6,566 bases of DNA from Thermoactinomycetaceae bacterium (GTDB taxonomy: Bacteria; Bacillota; Bacilli; Thermoactinomycetales; Thermoactinomycetaceae), in contig JANWJM010000063.1 in the NCBI GenBank assembly GCA_025449475.1, forward strand, positions 1 through 6,566, read 5' to 3'. Below the pieces are notes generated by a model. That model was not told where the DNA came from, searched no databases, and saw only the letters and a program-made list of their open reading frames with translations. A program made the translations under genes and the position numbers. Positions 4,095 through 6,566 of the stretch are shown here, piece by piece. How positions within the stretch are numbered: position 1 is the first letter of the stretch; the number at the start of each line of letters is the position of its first letter.

Positions 4095-4292
4095 ATGTCC
4101 ATACCAAGTCATATAAGAAGTAAGCGTTTTGTCGAGTATATAAACAGTTTGAAGTCACGATTGGAATTGAAGAAAAGGCAAAAAGAAGAAGCATCAGAAG
4201 ATGCTTTCAAATGGGAGCTGGAGGGAGCAATTAGGGAACTCGAATTAGTTATTGTTGAGGTTGAAAATCTCATTACCGCTAAAAAGTATTAA
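4095..4292 (+). CDS. 65-aa coiled-coil small protein
   Basis: The start is the ATG at 4095, preceded by GAAGGAGG at good spacing. In-frame codons upstream to 4008 cross the palindrome region and have no RBS. The product starts MSIPSHIRSKRFVEYINSLK and then becomes a continuous highly charged helix with heptad-like leucines (LKSRLELKKRQKEE ... AIRELELVIVEVENLI), so it is probably a coiled-coil dimer. A candidate -10, TACAAT (4055-4060), lies upstream without a clear -35. It is first in a plus-strand run with the membrane protein gene 61 bases on. No family is recognised; it could be an adaptor or a regulator subunit. Confidence 0.75.
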   Translation: MSIPSHIRSKRFVEYINSLKSRLELKKRQKEEASEDAFKWELEGAIRELELVIVEVENLITAKKY

Positions 4293-4303
4293 CAAAAATC
4301 AAA

Positions 4304-4333
4304 CCCCTGGCCGATCTGCACATCGACCAAGGG
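4304..4333 (+). other. Intercistronic hairpin
   Basis: CCC, TGG and CGAT (4304-4315) pair with ATCG, CCA and GGG (4322-4333) around loop CTGCAC, giving ten pairs with two single C/A mismatches. No T-run follows, so it is not a classical terminator. It lies 8 bases before the RBS of the membrane protein gene and may act in mRNA processing or in setting expression between the two genes. Confidence 0.5.
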
Positions 4334-4350
4334 CGAAAAACGAGGTGATA

Positions 4351-4384
4351 ACATTGTATCACGAAAACACATTGTATCATGAAA
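4351..4384 (+). repeat. 18-bp tandem duplication at the start of the membrane protein gene
   Basis: ACATTGTATCACGAAA (4351-4366) is repeated as ACATTGTATCATGAAA (4369-4384) with one change and an 18-base period. It therefore stays in frame and encodes LYHEN-T-LYHEI. It gives two TTG codons; only the first has a correctly spaced RBS. Confidence 0.8.
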
Positions 4385-5304
4385 TCAAGAAGAAAAGAAC
4401 ATTTCTTGACTGGGTAATGTTGTTTATTGTTGTTGCAATTGCAGGGATCGTGATAGCACTTTCTTTTCATAACACAACAAAATTGGCACGTGAATTGAGC
4501 TTGGATCCCTATTTGACAGCTGGCTTGGTTGAGATTCTGTTTGGATCGCTGTTGTTCATCCGTGGGAAACAACGGGCGACTCAAAGGAATGTACCGCTTT
4601 TCCTTTCTTGTGGATATTTCATCAGTTTGGGGTTTGTCACAGCAGTGAATATGTGGGGATTAGCTCAGGAAAATATGATCATTGGTCCGGTTGTTGGTTT
4701 GGCCATCAGTGGATCCATGTGGTTGATGGAAACAACGCTGGTTTGGCTCTGGACATCCAGTCATGAGCCATATCAAAAAAGCATCCGCCAACGGATGCGG
4801 GAAGCAAAGCGGGAGATCAAGGAAGAGAAGATCATACAGCGCATCGAGTGGATGAAATGGGAAGCACGGAAACCGGATCTCTCTCTGATCCGGAAGGCCA
4901 GAAAAGCAGAGGAGAAACGAAAAGAAGTAGTAGGAGACGGGCTACCTGAATTTTTCCTTCAACTTCAGAAAAAAGAACCAATCAAGGAGATCGTTGCGGA
5001 ACTTCATGAAACCCAACCAAAAACGGTTGATGTCCAAGATCAGAAAGAAGCGAAAGAATTGGTTCCATTCCGTCGGCAAATCGGATTCCACATGGAGAGA
5101 ACGGATCATGCGGCCGATCCAAAACCGAAGTCACCTGCTCCTCGCTTCCAGCCAAATATGGAAGCCAGGGCAAAAGCGATCGAGACAGCAAAAAAATTGA
5201 AAGAAGAATTGGGACGCCTCCCAAAACAACGTGAACTGATGGAAAACGGGCTTTCGGAATATTACGCCAAATGGGCTCGACAAGAACTAAAAAAACACGT
5301 TTAG
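4354..5304 (+). CDS. Four-helix membrane protein with C-terminal helix-turn-helix-like domain (Spd/DUF2637-like plan)
   Basis: The start is the TTG at 4354, preceded by GAGGTGAT (4342-4349), giving 316 aa; longer in-frame readings overlap the previous gene and lack an RBS. Four hydrophobic segments lie at about 18-38, 50-70, 80-100 and 108-133, with glutamates inside the second (E60) and fourth (E126). A charged, helix-forming region (about 140-200) and a Lys/Pro-rich linker follow. The last 45 residues contain LGRLPKQRELMENGLSEYYAKWARQELKK, which resembles a helix-turn-helix. The order (small four-helix membrane part, then cytoplasmic DNA-binding-like end) recalls DUF2637/SpdB-type proteins of actinobacterial conjugative plasmids, where they aid plasmid spread. 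That link is by layout only. Anchoring plasmid DNA to the membrane is a reasonable guess. Confidence 0.85.
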   Translation: MYHENTLYHEIKKKRTFLDWVMLFIVVAIAGIVIALSFHNTTKLARELSLDPYLTAGLVEILFGSLLFIRGKQRATQRNVPLFLSCGYFISLGFVTAVNMWGLAQENMIIGPVVGLAISGSMWLMETTLVWLWTSSHEPYQKSIRQRMREAKREIKEEKIIQRIEWMKWEARKPDLSLIRKARKAEEKRKEVVGDGLPEFFLQLQKKEPIKEIVAELHETQPKTVDVQDQKEAKELVPFRRQIGFHMERTDHAADPKPKSPAPRFQPNMEARAKAIETAKKLKEELGRLPKQRELMENGLSEYYAKWARQELKKHV

Positions 5305-5395
5305 GAGACGGGGGTTTGGGAGACGGAAAAAACCGCATAACTTCTCCGTCTCCCACGTCTCCCAAAACAGTCTCCCAAAACAGTCTCCCAAAGGC
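5304..5395. repeat. Iteron-like GTCTCCC cluster with inverted copies
   Basis: Three 13-bp units beginning GTCTCCCAAA run in tandem at 5357-5369, 5370-5382 and 5383-5395. The first two are identical (GTCTCCCAAAACA) and the third is degenerate at its end. A further GTCTCCC is at 5348-5354. Inverted copies are GGAGACGG (5304-5311) and GGGAGACGG (5318-5326). The latter pairs exactly with CCGTCTCCC (5346-5354) over a 19-base loop. The cluster starts at the stop codon of the membrane protein gene. Direct repeats of this kind are typical of Rep-binding iterons or operators; as RNA, the hairpin could shape the following leader. No coding signal is visible here. Confidence 0.7.
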
Positions 5396-5396
5396 G

Positions 5397-5466
5397 AAAC
5401 GGGGATTTCTCCCCGTCCGGCCAGGTGGCTCCTGGTCGCTGATGATGCCAGCCAAATTAGGGAGGG
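5397..5466 (+). ncRNA. Leader RNA element A: two hairpins and a putative pseudoknot ahead of an RBS
   Basis: Hairpin 1 is ACGGGG/CCCCGT (5399-5404 with 5411-5416). Hairpin 2 is GGCCAGG/CCTGGTC (5419-5425 with 5431-5437) with loop TGGCT (5426-5430). That loop is the exact complement of AGCCA (5450-5454), which follows the conserved block CTGATGATGCC, so a pseudoknot can form. The RBS GGGAGGGG (5459-5466) begins five bases later, so folding may control access to it. A second, diverged copy at 5805-5864 keeps the hairpins, the block and an equivalent loop pairing. No known riboswitch class is matched. Confidence 0.5.
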
Positions 5467-5471
5467 GTTTG

Positions 5472-5801
5472 ATGTACTTTTTCGAAACCAAAGGAAGCCA
5501 ATGTAAGAATACGCCTAAATGCCGTCGTTTTCTAATGGAATCCCTAGAAGGAAGTCATGTATATTGCCCTGTTTGTAATGCTGAAATCCCAGTTTTAGAG
5601 AACACCACGCCGCTACCAAAAGAGTTTATCCGATACATCATGGAAAAGTACGATACGGATTTCGTCATATATGGGCCGGCTGAGTTCGATTGGGAGGATT
5701 TTGGGATTGAGTCGGGCGAAGAAGAATCAAAGGTTCTCCCGTATTTGGAATTTGCCCAAACATGCGAAGAAGAGTATTTCAGTTGGGCAAGTAGAAAATA
5801 G
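5472..5801 (+). CDS. 109-aa zinc-finger, acidic-tail protein
   Basis: The start is the ATG at 5472, just after GGGAGGGG (5459-5466). In-frame codons upstream to 5271 read through the repeat cluster and the leader RNA with a biased Ser/Pro/Lys composition and are not believable as protein. Four cysteines, C11 and C17 (CKNTPKC) and C32 and C35 (CPVC), make a zinc-ribbon-like site. The rest is acidic, with IYGPAEFDWEDFGIESGEEE near the middle and EEEYFSWASRK at the end. Acidic surfaces with a zinc knuckle often belong to protein-binding adaptors or DNA mimics; neither is shown here. The gene sits between two copies of the same RNA element and ahead of the replication-type gene, so it may belong to that control unit. 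Family not recognised. Confidence 0.82.
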   Translation: MYFFETKGSQCKNTPKCRRFLMESLEGSHVYCPVCNAEIPVLENTTPLPKEFIRYIMEKYDTDFVIYGPAEFDWEDFGIESGEEESKVLPYLEFAQTCEEEYFSWASRK

Positions 5802-5804
5802 GTA

Positions 5805-5864
5805 AAACGGAGACTTATCCCCGTCTAGGAAGGATTGGTCACCTTTCTTCTGATGTGCCAGACT
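5805..5864 (+). ncRNA. Leader RNA element B: second copy of the pseudoknot-like element
   Basis: This element starts four bases after the stop of the 109-aa gene. ACGG (5807-5810) pairs with CCGT (5821-5824). AGGAAGG (5827-5833) pairs, with a bulge, with CCTTTCTT (5842-5849). The loop bases GGTC (5837-5840) can pair with GACT (5861-5864) using one G-U pair. The block CTGATG-TGCCAG matches element A with one base missing. Stem sequences differ from element A while pairing is mostly kept, which suggests RNA structure rather than simple DNA repetition. It runs directly into the hairpin at 5870-5893. Confidence 0.45.
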
Positions 5865-5893
5865 AAAAAACGCTCCCGAGGATCCGGGAGCGT
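5865..5893 (-). terminator. Minus-strand terminator hairpin
   Basis: ACGCTCCCG (5870-5878) pairs perfectly with CGGGAGCGT (5885-5893). On the minus strand the hairpin is followed by TTTTTT (5865-5870 reversed), a textbook terminator. On the plus strand it is followed by CATAATCTTCT, which is a poor tail. There is no protein gene on the minus strand to its right, so it should end an untranslated RNA. Confidence 0.75.
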
Positions 5894-5920
5894 CATAATC
5901 TTCTAAATTCAGTTGCCGAT

Positions 5921-5944
5921 TGCTAGAATCGGTGCTAGAATTGG
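5921..5944. repeat. Two contiguous 12-bp direct repeats TGCTAGAATYGG
   Basis: TGCTAGAATCGG (5921-5932) is followed immediately by TGCTAGAATTGG (5933-5944). The preceding CCGAT (5916-5920) pairs with ATCGG of the first unit to make a small hairpin. It may be a protein-binding site or a loop of the sense and antisense leader RNAs. Confidence 0.7.
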
Positions 5945-5992
5945 ACACAGAAAAACGAATGCGGCCTCCCCGCCAAGAGATGCCGCACCCAA

Positions 5993-6112
5993 AACCGCTT
6001 TATTCAAATTATTCACTTCCCATTTTAACGGGAAAAAACACAAAACGCAACCATGTTTTTTTCGTGGAAAAATGGGAAATCGGGCGAATTTTGCAGACAA
6101 ATAAAAGCGGTT
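5993..6112. repeat. Nested 120-nt imperfect palindrome upstream of the replication-type gene
   Basis: Several inverted repeats share one centre. AACCGCTTT (5993-6001) pairs with AAAGCGGTT (6104-6112). CAAATT (6005-6010) pairs with AATTTTG (6088-6094) with one bulge. TTCCCATTTT (6017-6026) pairs with AAAATGGGAA (6069-6078). AAAAAACA (6033-6040) pairs with TGTTTTTT (6054-6061). The result is one long interrupted hairpin, AT-rich at its tip. It may be a single- or double-strand replication origin, a long leader hairpin, or a remnant of a small inverted-repeat element. No coding potential is seen in it. Confidence 0.65.
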
Positions 6113-6124
6113 GGATGCGCGAAA

Positions 6125-6159
6125 CCTCTCCTGGCGGTGGCTGGCCGATCTGGGAGGGG
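6125..6159 (+). promoter_or_regulatory. RBS of the replication-type gene, with an upstream sequence able to mask it
   Basis: The RBS GGGAGGGG (6152-6159) lies seven bases before the ATG at 6167. CCTCTCC (6125-6131) can pair with it over seven positions (six Watson-Crick, one G-U), leaving a 20-base loop. A leader that hides this RBS would give low expression unless opened by an upstream RNA fold or by an RNA partner. Confidence 0.5.
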
Positions 6160-6166
6160 ATTTTAT

Positions 6167-6566
6167 ATGTCTGAGAAAAAACCGATTATCGGAGGAATTT
6201 TTGGAACTCATACAGAGTGGGATGAAAACGGAAATGTCACTGTCAAAGATGACTTTCACTTGCGAATCTATTGGGATTTGTGGCACTCCGGTGCAATGAA
6301 ACGACTCAAAGGAAATATGCTTCATGTGTACTTGACCATTGCAATGCACTTGGATCGAAGAGGAGAAGGATGGCCAACACAAGCACAAATCGCTAAACTC
6401 TGCGGAATCAATCGTGACACTGTAGGGACTGCTATCAAGAAACTTGTCAAAGAAGGGTTTATTGAAGCGGAGAAGGTTCGAAGCAAAAACGGGAAATTTG
6501 ATAACACTGTTTACAAAATTAAATTTGTTCCTCAACCAAAAGAAGAGGAAAAAAACCATGTCGAAA
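6167..6566 (+). CDS. Winged-helix protein, likely plasmid replication initiator (partial, cut by window end)
   Basis: The ATG at 6167 with GGGAGGGG upstream opens a frame that stays open for 133 complete codons to the window end. It begins MSEKKPIIGGIFGTHTEWD, then a short strand region (GNVTVKDDFHLRIYWDLWHS) and a helix (MLHVYLTIAMHLD). Residues about 70-122 are a clear winged helix: PTQAQIAKLCGINRDTVGTA is the helix-turn-helix, IKKLVKEGFIEAEKV the next helix and first wing strand, and FDNTVYKIKF the last strand. This plan is common in N-terminal domains of DnaD-like and RepA-like plasmid initiators of Firmicutes, and also in some transcription regulators. The complex leader (antisense RNA candidate, nested palindrome, masked RBS) favours a replication role. 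The rest of the protein is needed to be certain. Confidence 0.8.
   Translation, partial: MSEKKPIIGGIFGTHTEWDENGNVTVKDDFHLRIYWDLWHSGAMKRLKGNMLHVYLTIAMHLDRRGEGWPTQAQIAKLCGINRDTVGTAIKKLVKEGFIEAEKVRSKNGKFDNTVYKIKFVPQPKEEEKNHVE

Larger units (their letters stand above)
5865..6015 (-). ncRNA. Putative antisense RNA against the replication-gene leader
   Basis: A minus-strand promoter candidate has TTGCGT (6045-6050 reversed), 17 bases and TAAAAT (6022-6027 reversed), predicting a start near 6015. The transcript would be about 150 bases and end at the strong minus-strand terminator 5865-5893. It would hold two hairpins: GCGGC/GCCGC around 5960-5987, and CCGATT/AATCGG around 5915-5931. It contains no convincing protein. 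Short, structured, counter-transcribed RNAs over a rep leader are a standard copy-number device in Gram-positive plasmids. The -35 is weak, and transcription is inferred. Confidence 0.42.

Noticed and set aside
5397..5454. Fluoride riboswitch, suggested by GCTGATGATGCC after two hairpins
   Set aside because: The first hairpin loop (ATTTCT) lacks the GGCAT-type bases that must pair with the ATGCC block in that class, and the downstream gene is not a fluoride transporter or a related enzyme.
5271..5471. N-terminal extension of the 109-aa zinc protein through the repeat cluster
   Set aside because: There is no RBS at 5271, it overlaps the end of the membrane protein gene, and the residues come from GTCTCCC repeats and RNA stems. 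The ATG at 5472 has GGGAGGGG directly upstream.
5909..6559. Long open minus-strand frame opposite the winged-helix gene
   Set aside because: The plus strand has a good RBS, ATG and a clear winged-helix domain across this region. The minus frame has odd composition and no domain.

Overview
The window reads as a stretch of plasmid backbone from a low-to-moderate GC Firmicute, most likely a Bacillaceae member. The reasons are the strong AGGAGG-type ribosome binding sites, the use of TTG and GTG starts, the short gene-dense transcription units, and a set of maintenance genes: a ParA-type ATPase with a ribbon-helix-helix partner, a second ribbon-helix-helix protein, a winged-helix replication-type protein and an ssb remnant. 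I cannot name the genus. Nothing in the window looks like chromosomal housekeeping, antibiotic resistance, a transposase, a CRISPR array, a tRNA or an rRNA.

Left part (1-2100). The window opens in the last 28 codons of a plus-strand gene, closed by a hairpin terminator. A promoter-operator with a strong RBS then leads into what is left of an ssb gene: only the acidic C-terminal tail survives, followed by its terminator. A second, related promoter drives a 240-aa protein with two putative DNA-binding regions. After that come a third copy of the promoter element, a near-perfect AT-rich palindrome, a possible 50-aa ORF or structured RNA ending at a strong terminator, a 41-aa zinc-ribbon gene on the minus strand, and a 154-aa unknown protein starting only 27 bp away in the opposite direction.

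Middle part (2100-4100). A small basic protein on the minus strand (possibly with an ATA start) and a 65-aa ribbon-helix-helix protein on the plus strand diverge from a repeat-rich operator. The latter converges on the partition operon through a terminator hairpin that contains the stop codons of both strands. The partition operon (minus strand) is parA followed by an overlapping gene whose product has a long low-complexity linker and a C-terminal ribbon-helix-helix domain. The 216-bp region upstream of parA has long inverted repeats and is the best candidate for the centromere and operator.

Right part (4095-6566, plus strand). A 65-aa coiled-coil protein and a 316-aa four-helix membrane protein with a C-terminal helix-turn-helix-like end are followed by an iteron-like GTCTCCC repeat cluster, a pseudoknot-like RNA leader and a 109-aa zinc-binding acidic protein. 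A second copy of the leader element follows that gene. Next comes a 365-bp gene-free region with tandem repeats, a nested 120-nt imperfect palindrome, a putative antisense RNA and a hairpin that can hide the RBS of the last gene. That gene, cut by the window edge, encodes a winged-helix protein and is the best candidate replication initiator. The right part therefore looks like a replication-control module: leader RNA, antisense RNA and sequestered RBS. The middle supplies segregation. The membrane protein and several small DNA-binding proteins are accessory.
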